This document shows positions 8,428 to 17,749 of a stretch of DNA of 31,788 nt, in pieces. Location of the stretch: positions 1-31,788 of the forward strand of contig CBFHSW010000038.1 of the NCBI GenBank assembly GCA_965658595.1, read 5' to 3'. Under the pieces are notes generated by a model, which was given only the letters and a program-made list of their open reading frames with translations, searched no databases and was not told the DNA's origin. Positions within the stretch are counted from its first letter, which is position 1; each line of letters starts with the position of its first letter. Both the position numbers and the translations under genes were made by a program. This DNA comes from UBA1858 sp965658595 (GTDB taxonomy: Bacteria; Pseudomonadota; Gammaproteobacteria; UBA4575).

Positions 8428-9603
8428 TCATTGAACAGATATAGCTGACAGACGGCCGCTTTTCTGAATAATATGAACTTGTGATGGTGTTGATGTACCT
8501 GCTGCATACAATCGTTCACTGCTAATTTCTTCACGCCCAACTATACTGCCATCTCGTTTAGATAACACATGTATATAGCCATCAAAATCTCCCACCAAAA
8601 CATGTTCACCGAGTAACATAGGCGCAGATAACTGACGATATTTGAGCTGGTCTTGTTTCCATATGGTGACGCCATTTGCACTGTCTAACGCCCATACCAA
8701 GTCATCCTTATCAGTCACATAAACGAATGCTTGGTCACTAGTCAAACCCTGTACCGAAGCGATATCACGCACCCATATAGGTTGACCATTAGTTCGATTA
8801 ATCGCCATCACTCGACCGTGATAGCTAGCCGCATAAACAACGCTTTCAGTGACAACGATTTGCCCATCCACATCAACCATTCTGTCTAATTCACTTCGTC
8901 CAGAAGGGATCGACACACGCGCCTCCCAGATCACATTACCTGAGGCAAGGTTTATAGCCACGACTTTTCCGTTATCCATGCCTGCATAAACAATCCCATC
9001 CATAACCACGGGAACACTTGCACCAAACAATGTTAGAGCTGGAGTCGTTTCAGTTACCGTCCAACGCTTCTCACCAGAATCTGCATACAGTGCTAGAATT
9101 TGATTATTATTAGTGCGTACCACTATGTCGCTCTGGGTATGAGCTATCGACATCACCTCGAGACCGAGTGACACTGACCACCGCTCACCACCATCAACCA
9201 TATCATAGGCTTTCAACATACCATCTTGCGTACCCACAACAGCAATATCTCGATTACCGCCCACACCGCCTGATAGCTGATGCTGGATTTTATACTTCCA
9301 CACTGGTTTCCCATCTTGTGTGCCTATAGAGGCTATCTCACCACTCTCACTGCCTACTATTAGGTTTTGGTTATGCGCATGAGGGCGAATAAGAATTTTT
9401 TCATTACTACCACGCGCAGATGAATCATCCCATATTTTCAATACCTCAACGCTGGAGTCTACGTCCTGCAGTTGCTCTGGTTCACGCAAAGTTAACTCAA
9501 CTTTTTTCTCATCATCACCAACGAATGGCAAATAACTGCATGCCGTAGTACTCATAAGCAGGCCTAGTATGATGAATGCTTGAAGTGAGTTGATGATGCT
9601 CAT
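8428..9603 (-). CDS. bamB: Outer membrane assembly lipoprotein BamB
   Basis: BamB is a scaffold lipoprotein of the BAM complex that inserts beta-barrel proteins in the outer membrane. This 391-residue product has a lipoprotein signal peptide with the modified Cys at residue 22 (STTAC). Repeated beta-propeller blades follow, with PQQ-like signatures such as DGKPVW, DGGERW, SGNVIWEARV and NGQPIWVRD. Length and repeats fit the eight-bladed BamB propeller. It lies between yfgM and der, the conserved neighbourhood for this gene. It ends with TGA, so UGA works as a stop in this organism. Confidence 0.95.
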   Translation of the reverse strand: MSIINSLQAFIILGLLMSTTACSYLPFVGDDEKKVELTLREPEQLQDVDSSVEVLKIWDDSSARGSNEKILIRPHAHNQNLIVGSESGEIASIGTQDGKPVWKYKIQHQLSGGVGGNRDIAVVGTQDGMLKAYDMVDGGERWSVSLGLEVMSIAHTQSDIVVRTNNNQILALYADSGEKRWTVTETTPALTLFGASVPVVMDGIVYAGMDNGKVVAINLASGNVIWEARVSIPSGRSELDRMVDVDGQIVVTESVVYAASYHGRVMAINRTNGQPIWVRDIASVQGLTSDQAFVYVTDKDDLVWALDSANGVTIWKQDQLKYRQLSAPMLLGEHVLVGDFDGYIHVLSKRDGSIVGREEISSERLYAAGTSTPSQVHIIQKSGRLSAISVQ

Positions 9604-9671
9604 AGTTTATGGTGTCTCATGGAGTCAAATTTTATACGCAATATTAATGTATTTAATTTAAGCCAATTAAT

Positions 9672-10313
9672 TTATACGTTAGATTGCTGTGTAGCCATAG
9701 CATTATCCCGCTTCATTTGCAGGTAACTAATCTCTGACTCTTCAGCGGTTGCAATCGCCGAATCATAGGCAGCACGTGCTTCTTCAAATTCTCCGCGGCT
9801 GACATGCCAATCTCCACGCAATTCTTCTTTAAGAGAGGCATAAGCCAATGGGTAGTCATGATTGAGTAACGCTTGTGCTTGATCGAGTTGATTTTGAACT
9901 ATATGAATACGAATCAAACGCAGCTTAGCAATGGACTGGATTGTATCCTGTTTTGCATTATCAATTACCCATTGAAGATTCTCTATGGTCTTATCATACT
10001 CAACATTTTCCGCATGCACTTTAGCCAGCATTAACCCTGCCAGAGCGGCGTAAGGAGTTGCTGAAAAATCTTGTTTCAACTGCTTGGCCTGTAACATAAC
10101 AGCGTCAATATCCTGCGCTACTATAGATTGTTGCATGACGTCATATCTATCAGATGCCATCATATATTGCTGTTCTTGATAAGCTCCCCAGCCTTTCCAG
10201 CCGACCAGCGAACCCACTCCGAGAACCACACCAATCACAGCAGCAGAACCATTCTGTTTCCACCATTCCTTGAGTGCGTCTATTTGTTGTTCTTCTGTTT
10301 CATTCTCTGCCAT
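9672..10313 (-). CDS. yfgM: YfgM-type membrane-anchored tetratricopeptide protein
   Basis: The 213-residue protein starts with an acidic cytoplasmic tail, then EWWKQNG and a single Gly-rich membrane helix (about residues 24-42). A periplasmic helical TPR-like domain follows. This matches YfgM, an inner-membrane protein that associates with the Sec translocon and periplasmic chaperones. Its place between hisS and bamB is the same as in E. coli. The upstream sequence CTAGGAGATAAAC gives a good ribosome binding site. Confidence 0.9.
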   Translation of the reverse strand: MAENETEEQQIDALKEWWKQNGSAAVIGVVLGVGSLVGWKGWGAYQEQQYMMASDRYDVMQQSIVAQDIDAVMLQAKQLKQDFSATPYAALAGLMLAKVHAENVEYDKTIENLQWVIDNAKQDTIQSIAKLRLIRIHIVQNQLDQAQALLNHDYPLAYASLKEELRGDWHVSRGEFEEARAAYDSAIATAEESEISYLQMKRDNAMATQQSNV

Positions 10314-10351
10314 GTTTATCTCCTAGCACACAGGATAAATTTTCACTTTCA

Positions 10352-11617
10352 TTATACTTTTAAGAGAGTAGATAATTGATCTAATCCACAGGTAATTTGG
10401 GGCACATCTTGTTGTAAATTCTTCACTGTGATGTGCTCATTTTTAAGCTCATCGTCACCAATAATTATGGCTAATCTAGCATTCGCACGATCAGCTCTTT
10501 TCATTTGGGACTTGATACTACCACCTCCACAATTCATCTGAATAGCAAAATCAGGGAATTCCTGCCGAATTTGCTCACAAACATGAAATGCGTAGCGTGT
10601 TACTTGGTCGCCTAAGGCAATAACATAGGCATCCAGAACCGGAGTTTGTGTATTGAGATTATCTTCTACCAGACTGTAAAGACGCTCTATACCTATGGCA
10701 AAACCAGCCGCAGGAGTATCTCTACCGCCCATTTGACCGACTAGACTATCATAGCGCCCGCCCGCACAAATAGTTCCTTGAGCGCCGAGCTGATGAGTCA
10801 CCCACTCAAACACAGTACGATTATAGTAATCCAGACCTCTAACCAAGGTTGGATTAATCTTGGCATCAACACCACACTGCTCCAACATTAAACATAGTTT
10901 TTCAAAGTGTTCTTTGGCCTCAGTATCGAGATAATCAAATAATAAAGGCGCATCTTTGACTAATGCTTGTACCTGTGGGTTTTTACTATCTAAAATTCTC
11001 AGTGGATTAGTATGCAATCTGCGCTCGGCATCTTCATCTAAGCTCTCAGAATGACCAGATAGATAAGCGATCAAATCAGCTCTATGTCTAGCTCTAGCCT
11101 TACTATCACCCAAAGTATTTATTTGTAGTTCTAGGTTGGCACTATCTAATCCCACGGCTTTCCACATACTCTGTGTTAACAAGATAAGTTCTATATCTAT
11201 ATCTGGACCAGCCATACCAAAAGTTTCCACACCTAATTGATGGAACTGCCGATAACGCCCTTTTTGAGGTCGTTCACGCCTAAAGAATGGCCCTAAATAC
11301 CAAAAACGTTGCTGTTGATTATGTAACCACCCATGTTGAACCCCAGCTCTCAAGGTGCTGGCTGTGCCCTCTGGTCTGAGCGCCAGCCAATCTCCACCTC
11401 GATCCTCAAACGCATACATTTCTTTTTCGACGATATCTGTGACTTCACCTATCGATCTTTTGAACAGCTCTAGCTTTTCAACAATAGGGGTACGAACTTC
11501 TTGATAGGCATACTGGCGGAGTACCCCGATCAATCGACTCTCTAGCACTCTCAGAGGAGCCGTATCCTCTGGAGCAAAGTCATGCATACCGCGTATGGAT
11601 TGTATGTTGTCACTCAT
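10352..11617 (-). CDS. hisS: Histidyl-tRNA synthetase
   Basis: This is a class II aminoacyl-tRNA synthetase that charges tRNA-His. The 421-residue product has motif 1 in the N-terminal region (RTPIVEKLELFKRSIGE) and motif 2 around RPQKGRYRQFHQLGVE. The histidine-specific signatures are GLDYYNRTVFEW and AGGRYDSLVGQMGG, and a C-terminal anticodon-binding domain ends the protein. Length is typical. It follows rodZ by 43 bp; in E. coli ispG lies between these two genes, but here there is no room for it. Confidence 0.97.
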   Translation of the reverse strand: MSDNIQSIRGMHDFAPEDTAPLRVLESRLIGVLRQYAYQEVRTPIVEKLELFKRSIGEVTDIVEKEMYAFEDRGGDWLALRPEGTASTLRAGVQHGWLHNQQQRFWYLGPFFRRERPQKGRYRQFHQLGVETFGMAGPDIDIELILLTQSMWKAVGLDSANLELQINTLGDSKARARHRADLIAYLSGHSESLDEDAERRLHTNPLRILDSKNPQVQALVKDAPLLFDYLDTEAKEHFEKLCLMLEQCGVDAKINPTLVRGLDYYNRTVFEWVTHQLGAQGTICAGGRYDSLVGQMGGRDTPAAGFAIGIERLYSLVEDNLNTQTPVLDAYVIALGDQVTRYAFHVCEQIRQEFPDFAIQMNCGGGSIKSQMKRADRANARLAIIIGDDELKNEHITVKNLQQDVPQITCGLDQLSTLLKV

Positions 11618-11660
11618 ATATATTTTCTATTAATGCTTCTTAATTGTTATCAAATGCTGA

Positions 11661-12596
11661 TTAAAATTTGTGCGCGATTAGACCATTCTTAGTTACACCA
11701 AATCTAGCTAAATTATTGCCATAACCATAATCAGACTGATCTTGCAGAACACCATCCACTCGAATTTCTACCGATGGAGAATTACCAAGAAAAATACTCA
11801 CATACCCAATGACTGTAATGGATTCAACACTGCCTGTTTTAAATAAGTTGAAGGCAATCCTATTACCTTGCTCATCCAAAACTTCTACCCAGCTGTCTTG
11901 CAGCATGCGCATGCTTAATTGGAAACTATCAATATTGCCTTGCTCAGCTTCCATAACAGTTTGTATCACTTCTACCGCTTCAGCTATTTTCTCAGCATCA
12001 GCAGACTCAATCACAGCCTCTGGAGTCGCTTCAACCATCATCTCTGATGAGGTTGCTGGGGTCGTCACTAGAGCATCATCCACATCCACAGTAGCATCAG
12101 CAACTGGCTCGGGTGACTGGAGAGGTGATTGAATAGATGCCTGAGTTTCTTCTTGATCATTATAAACTGAGGATAATGGCACGGGATTATTACTGCTATC
12201 ACTCATCCAATTCAGTAGGGCCAAACCCGCCCATAAGGATAATGCAATTATTACCAGCCATTTGGTCAAGTTTATCAGCAATGTGGCTACAGGAACTTGC
12301 GCCAACTTAACGTCGACCATCTCAGTTTGATCTTGCGAGGGTGATTCTTGACAACATTCATTAAAAGCTTCCAAGAACGGGCGCTCATCCAACTCTAGCA
12401 ACTTCACATAGTTGCGAATATAACCACGTACGAACACTTTAGAAGGTAAGCTGTCAAAGTCATCATTCTCTATGGCAATGATCACATGCACAGGTAAATG
12501 AATAGCCTCTGCTGCCTGCTCAACAGTCAGGCCCTTGACTTCACGTGACTTACATAAAGTAGATCCAATAAGTACATATTTAGATTCGTTACTCAT
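11661..12596 (-). CDS. rodZ: RodZ-like cytoskeletal membrane protein
   Basis: The 311-residue protein has an N-terminal Xre/Cro-like helix-turn-helix domain (about residues 10-80, including SREVKGLTVEQAAEAIHLP). A membrane helix lies at about 110-130 (LINLTKWLVIIALSLWAGLA), then a low-complexity periplasmic linker rich in Ser, Glu, Ala and Thr. The C-terminal beta-rich domain of the DUF4115 type begins near 225 (DSWVEVLDEQGNRIAFNLF). RodZ links MreB filaments to the membrane and supports rod shape. It starts 3 bp after the pilW stop. Confidence 0.9.
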   Translation of the reverse strand: MSNESKYVLIGSTLCKSREVKGLTVEQAAEAIHLPVHVIIAIENDDFDSLPSKVFVRGYIRNYVKLLELDERPFLEAFNECCQESPSQDQTEMVDVKLAQVPVATLLINLTKWLVIIALSLWAGLALLNWMSDSSNNPVPLSSVYNDQEETQASIQSPLQSPEPVADATVDVDDALVTTPATSSEMMVEATPEAVIESADAEKIAEAVEVIQTVMEAEQGNIDSFQLSMRMLQDSWVEVLDEQGNRIAFNLFKTGSVESITVIGYVSIFLGNSPSVEIRVDGVLQDQSDYGYGNNLARFGVTKNGLIAHKF

Positions 12597-12599
12597 TGA

Positions 12600-13343
12600 T
12601 TAATCGACCAATTTTTTAGCTTGTGTTGACTCTGGAAACTGACCAGCAAGTTGCTGCGAGTAGGCTTGAGCTTGCTTTTGATTACCTAATGCAAGTTCAA
12701 TTCGATATGCTAGCAGTAAAGAATCTGCTGTATGCTGTGAGTGTGACTCAAACTTTGTCAGCAACTCCCGAGCCTGCACAAAATCCTGGATGTTCAAATT
12801 CAACTTCGCTAACTGATAAAGCGCAACATGCTGACTACTTTGTAGCTTCAGACTCTGCTGAAAATATTCCCTAGCATTATCATAATTGGGAATTTCCATG
12901 GCACATACACCAGAGGTCAAATAGGCATTAGCTCGCGTTGGATAGAGCGGATCAGCTAGTACGGGCTTGAAGTATTGTTGTGATTCCTGATAACGCTGAT
13001 GGCGGCAAAGGAAAGCAGCATAGTTATATAGGCCACTGGAGTCTTTATTGTCGATAGCGATAGCTTTTTTATAATATTCTTCAGCACGCTCAGTTTGCTC
13101 CAGTCTTTCTTGTAAAACAGCATATATCCAACGCGCTTTTGATGACTTTGGATCTTGAATAAAAGCACGCTTTAATTTTTCATCCGCCGCCTGATAATTC
13201 TCACTAGCAATATAATTTGCGCCCAACTGTACATTTATTTCAGCCGCTTTAGGATTATAGGCAAGCCCATCTGATTCTTGCATGACCTGTTGGCTGGACA
13301 TGCAACCTGATAAAAAAATAATACATAGACTGATTAAGCGCAT
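12600..13343 (-). CDS. pilW: Type IV pilus biogenesis lipoprotein PilW/PilF
   Basis: This 247-residue TPR protein has a short lipoprotein signal with the lipobox LSGC (modified Cys14). At least five tetratricopeptide repeats follow, for example SGLYNYAAFLCRHQRYQESQ. PilW/PilF is the outer-membrane pilotin that helps secretin assembly in type IV pilus systems. The ATG overlaps the end of rlmN by 10 bp (ATGCGCTTAA), suggesting translational coupling. No other pilus genes are in the window. The pilW assignment rests on the lipobox, the TPR content and the conserved rlmN-pilW-rodZ order. Confidence 0.88.
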   Translation of the reverse strand: MRLISLCIIFLSGCMSSQQVMQESDGLAYNPKAAEINVQLGANYIASENYQAADEKLKRAFIQDPKSSKARWIYAVLQERLEQTERAEEYYKKAIAIDNKDSSGLYNYAAFLCRHQRYQESQQYFKPVLADPLYPTRANAYLTSGVCAMEIPNYDNAREYFQQSLKLQSSQHVALYQLAKLNLNIQDFVQARELLTKFESHSQHTADSLLLAYRIELALGNQKQAQAYSQQLAGQFPESTQAKKLVD

Positions 13344-14500
13344 TCAGTATCTATCCTTCGACTAATCAAAGAACGTTCATACATTTTTACATAGTGATTT
13401 CCACGTCGTGCTTTATCCACCACCTGACCAGCGAGCTGCCCACAAGCTGCGTCTATATCTTCACCTCGCGGTCGTCTAGTGATCACAATAATGCCATTCT
13501 TCATCAGTATTTGGCTGAAACGATCAATGGTTAACTGAGAGGAACGCTCATAACCTGAACCTTCAAAACTATTGAACGGGATTAAGTTTACTTTGGCACG
13601 AATGCCTTTAAGAATTTTAACTAGTTGTCGCGCCTGTTGATCACTGTCATTAATACCTTTTAGCATTACATATTCAAAGGTGACACTTTCTTTACGATTC
13701 TTGTTATCTAAATAACGTCTGCAAGCGGCAAGCAAATCTTTGATTGGGAATTTACGGTTCAACGGGACCAGCTCATTTCTCACTTCGTCATTAGGTGCGT
13801 GCAGTGAAATCGCTAAACTAACGTCTATAGTCTCTGACAAAGTATCTATCTTTGGCACTACACCTGAGGTACTTACAGTCACTTTGCGCTTACCTAAACC
13901 ATAGGCATGATCTTCTAACAGTAGCTTAATAGTGGGTAACACTTGATTATAATTCATCAGTGGTTCACCCATACCCATATACACTACATTGGTGAGCATC
14001 GATTTACCTTCATAAAGCGTCTTTAGACGCTGATCTGCCACCCATACTTGTCCAATAATTTCAGCCGCACTCAAGTTACGATTAAATCCTTGTCGAGCAG
14101 TAGCACAGAAAGTGCAATCTAGGGCACAGCCAACCTGAGATGATATACATAGCGTGCCACGGTTGGTCTCAGGAATAAAAACCGTCTCAATGGCATTGCT
14201 AGGTTCGCCTTCTTGGGCATCCACACGCAATAACCATTTAATGGTTCCATCTTTTGATATTTGCTCCGACTCTATATGAGGAACAATGATTTGGGCTTTT
14301 TCTTCTAATAATCCGCGTAATGATTTACTAAAATCAGTCATATCGCTGAAATCTACTACACCGCGTTGATATACCCATTGTAATAACTGTTGTGCACGAA
14401 ATTTTTTATCGCCCAAAGAGATAAAAAAATCTTCTAATTCTGGCCGACTCATGCCGACCAGATTAGTTTTACTGTGTGACGCTTCTAGCTGCGTGGACAA
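13334..14500 (-). CDS. rlmN: Dual-specificity 23S rRNA/tRNA adenine C2-methyltransferase RlmN
   Basis: RlmN is a radical-SAM enzyme that methylates C2 of A2503 in 23S rRNA and A37 in some tRNAs. The 388-residue protein has the cluster motif CALDCTFC (Cys125, 129, 132), the Gly-rich GMGEPL loop and the C-terminal DIDAACGQLAG with the mechanistic Cys. The start is probably TTG at 14500, inside the end of ndk (16-bp overlap). AGAGG seven bases upstream is a good ribosome binding site and supports it. It overlaps pilW downstream by 10 bp. Confidence 0.95.
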   Translation of the reverse strand: MSTQLEASHSKTNLVGMSRPELEDFFISLGDKKFRAQQLLQWVYQRGVVDFSDMTDFSKSLRGLLEEKAQIIVPHIESEQISKDGTIKWLLRVDAQEGEPSNAIETVFIPETNRGTLCISSQVGCALDCTFCATARQGFNRNLSAAEIIGQVWVADQRLKTLYEGKSMLTNVVYMGMGEPLMNYNQVLPTIKLLLEDHAYGLGKRKVTVSTSGVVPKIDTLSETIDVSLAISLHAPNDEVRNELVPLNRKFPIKDLLAACRRYLDNKNRKESVTFEYVMLKGINDSDQQARQLVKILKGIRAKVNLIPFNSFEGSGYERSSQLTIDRFSQILMKNGIIVITRRPRGEDIDAACGQLAGQVVDKARRGNHYVKMYERSLISRRIDTECA

Positions 14501-14907
14501 AGCTCATCCTCTGAGAAGAAGAAAGCAATTTCTACAGCCGCAGTCTCTGGTGCATCTGAACCATGCACGGCATTAGCATCAATACTGTCAGCAAAGTCTG
14601 CACGTATAGTTCCAGCAGCAGCTTCTGCAGGGTTAGTTGCACCCATCACATCGCGATTCTTTTTAATCGCATCTTCGCCTTCTAACACCTGTACCATCAC
14701 TGGTCCAGACATCATGAATTTAACTAAATCGGCATAAAAAGGGCGCTCTTTATGGACTTCATAAAAACCCTCTGCTTGCGCTTGTGACAGTTGCATCATT
14801 TTTGCAGCGACTACTCGCAGTCCTACTTTTTCAAAACGAGCATAAATCTCACCAATAACATTTTTTGCCACTGCGTCAGGTTTAATAATTGAGCACGTGC
14901 GTTCCAT
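14485..14907 (-). CDS. ndk: Nucleoside diphosphate kinase
   Basis: Ndk moves the gamma phosphate from ATP to other nucleoside diphosphates through a phospho-histidine. The 140-residue protein has the active-site motif NAVHGSDAPETA with His115, the N-terminal ERTCSIIKPDAV strand and the GATNPAEAAAGTIR loop, all standard. It is preceded by a clear ribosome binding site (TAGGAG, nine bases before ATG) and a strong promoter about 60 bp upstream. It appears to lead the long run down to the aminotransferase. Confidence 0.97.
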   Translation of the reverse strand: MERTCSIIKPDAVAKNVIGEIYARFEKVGLRVVAAKMMQLSQAQAEGFYEVHKERPFYADLVKFMMSGPVMVQVLEGEDAIKKNRDVMGATNPAEAAAGTIRADFADSIDANAVHGSDAPETAAVEIAFFFSEDELCPRS

Positions 14908-14966
14908 TTTTGATATCTCCTAGTTGCTAAATCTGTTGTAATTCAAATAAATAATCGGGTGTGAGA

Positions 14967-14995
14967 ATTCTACGCGGATATACTGCGAGTGTGAA
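14967..14995 (-). promoter_or_regulatory. Sigma70-like promoter for the ndk run
   Basis: On the minus strand the -35 box TTCACA (14990-14995) and the -10 box TAGAAT (14967-14972) are separated by exactly 17 bp. Each matches consensus in five of six positions. The predicted transcript starts near 14960, giving a leader of about 50 nt before the ndk ATG. This is the best sigma70 promoter I can see in the window. Confidence 0.7.
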
Positions 14996-15235
14996 CGGTT
15001 GAGCCATCAAATCCAGCATATTTCCATCGATATCAGTGTCCTATCGACGCCGTTGCCATACTTTGAGCACTTCTTAAGTCCCAAAGTAAGCATATATTTG
15101 AGAGTGTATGTATGTTTTGAAGCGACCTACATAGGTTGTGACTGGACCTTAAAGATGGTCACTGAACCAATTATTACTGAGACTTGGCAAATTTATACCT
15201 CTACATCTAGCAACTATATGCTATAGCAAACAATT
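14996..15235. other. Gap between iscX and the ndk promoter, no gene supported
   Basis: The 328-bp space between iscX and ndk contains the ndk promoter but no convincing gene. A plus-strand open frame at 14999-15226 (75 codons) has no ribosome binding site and no recognisable domain. A short imperfect hairpin (GTGAC with GTCAC, about 15139-15163) could help end isc transcription, but no T-tract follows. Confidence 0.5.
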
Positions 15236-15436
15236 TTAGTCGCGCTCATCTAGCCAAGCCATCTGAATGGCCTCTAAGATTTTTTCGCTAGACTTTTCAG
15301 GATCATCTTCAAAACCCTCTAACGCACATACCCATGCATGCAGATCGGTGTAACGTATATATTGTGGATCAACATCTGGATGCTGCTCATCTAGCTCTAT
15401 CGCAATGTCGAGTGTATCTGTCCAACGTAGACTCAT
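15236..15436 (-). CDS. iscX: Iron-sulfur assembly adaptor IscX
   Basis: IscX is a small acidic protein that binds the desulfurase IscS and iron and tunes cluster assembly. The 66-residue product has the family pattern: RWTDTLDIAIEL near the start, HPDVDPQYIRYTDLH in the middle and the terminal EAIQMAWLDERD. Length matches the family. It is the last gene of the isc operon, 59 bp after fdx, as in E. coli. Confidence 0.95.
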   Translation of the reverse strand: MSLRWTDTLDIAIELDEQHPDVDPQYIRYTDLHAWVCALEGFEDDPEKSSEKILEAIQMAWLDERD

Positions 15437-15495
15437 AATTAACTCCTAGATAAAAATTCTAGTATTTTCAATGTTCACTATTAACGGGGCTAGAC

Positions 15496-15834
15496 TTAGT
15501 GTGATTCAGAAACCAGGTTAATTGTGTATTTGGGAATCTCAATCACTAAATCTTCCTCACCCACTAATGCTTGGCAACTCAATCTAGAATCTGGCTCAAG
15601 CCCCCATGCCTTATCTAAATAATCCTCTTCATTTTCAGTTGCTTCTGAGAGTGAGTCTAAGCCCTCTCGAATGTAAACATGGCAAGTTGTGCAAGCGCAT
15701 GATTTCTCACAGGCATGTTCAATTGAAATACCATTTTTTAAACCAGCATCACATACGCTGGTTCCCGTCTCAGCGTCTACTGTCATACCCTCAGGGCAGA
15801 TTTGTGGGTGTGGCATGAAGGTAACCTTAGGCAT
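15496..15834 (-). CDS. fdx: ISC-type [2Fe-2S] ferredoxin
   Basis: This ferredoxin supplies electrons for cluster assembly on IscU. In the 112-residue protein the ligand pattern is Cys42-x5-Cys48-x2-Cys51-x35-Cys87, the same numbering as E. coli Fdx. The spacing CEKSCACTTC and the later RLSCQAL are diagnostic of the adrenodoxin-like ISC class. It lies between hscA (52 bp upstream) and iscX. Confidence 0.96.
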   Translation of the reverse strand: MPKVTFMPHPQICPEGMTVDAETGTSVCDAGLKNGISIEHACEKSCACTTCHVYIREGLDSLSEATENEEDYLDKAWGLEPDSRLSCQALVGEEDLVIEIPKYTINLVSESH

Positions 15835-15886
15835 AACTCTCTATCCAATTTCTAAAAATAAATTCCAATGAACTTCAATATAAAAT

Positions 15887-17746
15887 TCATTCCCCAAATT
15901 CCTCTACTGTTCGACCTTGCATCATCGACTGAACACTATGATTCATACGTCTTGCAACATATTCTTCACTGACGCTCTCAAGGTGCTGTATGGCCTGTTT
16001 AATATCATCAGGCTGATCAGTGTTTTGGCGCACCAACACTAAATCCTCGCGCGCTTGCATAATATGGCTCATCTCATCTGCACTTAATAGTTGCTGACCA
16101 TCTTTTGCAAGTGCTGCATCCAATGCTTCCACCACTCGGTCTGCATCCACTTGCTCTTCTCGCAAAGCACGCATCAACATATCATCTTTGGCATGCTCCA
16201 TAGAGGCTTTCAGCATACTCTCTATTTCTGAATCTGACAGACCATAGGATGGCTTTACTTCGATCTTAGCCTGTACACCCGTATTCACCTCTTCTGCCAA
16301 CACATTTAACAAACCGTCAGCATCTACACTGAATGTTACTTTTATTTTTGCCGCTCCGGCCACCAGTGGCGGTATTTGGGTGAGATCAAAAGTAGCCAGT
16401 GAACGACAATCTGACACCAGTTCACGTTCTCCTTGCAAAACATGCACACGCATAGATGTTTGACCATCTTTATAGGTGGTGAATTCCTGTGCCCTTGCTA
16501 CTGGAATGGTGGTGTTTCGACTGATAATTTTTTCTACCAACCCCCCCATAGTCTCAATACCTAACGACAATGGAATCACATCCAGCAATAACATCTCGTC
16601 ACCGGGTTTATTACCGGCCAATACATCTGCCTGCAATGCAGCACCAATAGCAACCACTCGATCTGGATCGATATCAGTGTGAGGAACACGCTCAAAAAAT
16701 TCTTCTACTGCTGCACGCACACGTGGCACACGAGTGGAACCGCCCACCATAACGACTTGGGTTATATCTTGTTTCGAGAGCCCAGCGTCACGCAGCGCAC
16801 GACGACAGGAGACCAGGCTCTTTTTAATGAGTGGTTCGATTAACTGTTCAAATTGAGCACGCGTAAGCACAATCTGTTGATCTTGAATTGTAAGTTCAAC
16901 CTGCTCAGCATCTGTAAGTTGCTGCTTTAAACCACGAGCTTGAATATATATCTGACGATGCAGATCTTGATCTTGTTGTTGATCTACTGACAACTGATGA
17001 GTAATCCATTGACTAATCGCTGCGTCAAAATCATCTCCACCTAGAGCTGAGTCACCCCCAGTAGCAATCACCTCAAACACCCCTTTGCGCAGCTTGAGTA
17101 TTGAGATATCAAAAGTACCGCCGCCTAAATCAAATACCGCAACCACTCCTTCAGCACCAGCATCTAAACCATAAGCTATGGCCGCTGCAGTTGGCTCATT
17201 GAGCAATCTAAACACATTCAGACCAGCTATTTTGGCGGCATCTTTGGTGGCTTGTCTTTGCGTATCATCAAAGTAAGCGGGCACAGTAATGACTGCACCA
17301 ATCAGTTCATCACCTAGCGTTTTCTCAGCACGATGTTTAAGCGCTGTTAAAATATCTGCTGATATCTCAACAGCACTGCGTGCACCATTACACGTATTAA
17401 TTCTAGGAACAGATTGATCATCTTGGACAAAAGAATAGGAACACTCATGTACTTTGATATCGTGTTTAGCACGACCCAATATGCGTTTCACTGAAGAAAT
17501 TGTATTGAGTGGGTCAGTCAATCGATAAGGCAATGCCGCTTGCCCCACAATAGCTGCTTGGTCTTTTTGATAATGCACCACTGATGGTAATAAGGTCTCA
17601 CCCTGCTCATCAGTGAGCGTTTCAGCCATACCACTACGCACTGATGCTACCAGTGAATTGGTCGTTCCCAGATCAATTCCTACCGCCAAACGATGTTCAT
17701 GGGGGGCAGTAGACATACCCGGCTCTGATATCTGTAGTAGTGCCAT
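15887..17746 (-). CDS. hscA: Hsp70-type chaperone HscA
   Basis: HscA is the specialised Hsp70 that, with HscB, drives release of clusters from IscU by binding its LPPVK motif. The 619-residue protein has the nucleotide-binding signatures GIDLGTTNS at 23-31 and FDLGGGTFD at 205-213, with VMVGGSTRVP further on. A C-terminal substrate-binding domain follows. The N-terminus MALLQISEPG is typical of HscA rather than DnaK. It starts 3 bp after the hscB stop. Confidence 0.97.
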   Translation of the reverse strand: MALLQISEPGMSTAPHEHRLAVGIDLGTTNSLVASVRSGMAETLTDEQGETLLPSVVHYQKDQAAIVGQAALPYRLTDPLNTISSVKRILGRAKHDIKVHECSYSFVQDDQSVPRINTCNGARSAVEISADILTALKHRAEKTLGDELIGAVITVPAYFDDTQRQATKDAAKIAGLNVFRLLNEPTAAAIAYGLDAGAEGVVAVFDLGGGTFDISILKLRKGVFEVIATGGDSALGGDDFDAAISQWITHQLSVDQQQDQDLHRQIYIQARGLKQQLTDAEQVELTIQDQQIVLTRAQFEQLIEPLIKKSLVSCRRALRDAGLSKQDITQVVMVGGSTRVPRVRAAVEEFFERVPHTDIDPDRVVAIGAALQADVLAGNKPGDEMLLLDVIPLSLGIETMGGLVEKIISRNTTIPVARAQEFTTYKDGQTSMRVHVLQGERELVSDCRSLATFDLTQIPPLVAGAAKIKVTFSVDADGLLNVLAEEVNTGVQAKIEVKPSYGLSDSEIESMLKASMEHAKDDMLMRALREEQVDADRVVEALDAALAKDGQQLLSADEMSHIMQAREDLVLVRQNTDQPDDIKQAIQHLESVSEEYVARRMNHSVQSMMQGRTVEEFGE

Positions 17747-17749
17747 GAT

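Noticed and set aside
8358..8540. Small minus-strand frame spanning the bamB-der gap
   Set aside because: It overlaps both genes in another frame and has no similarity to anything I know.
14999..15226. Plus-strand open frame of 75 codons between ndk and iscX
   Set aside because: No ribosome binding site, no domain, opposite to neighbouring genes and next to the ndk promoter; likely chance.
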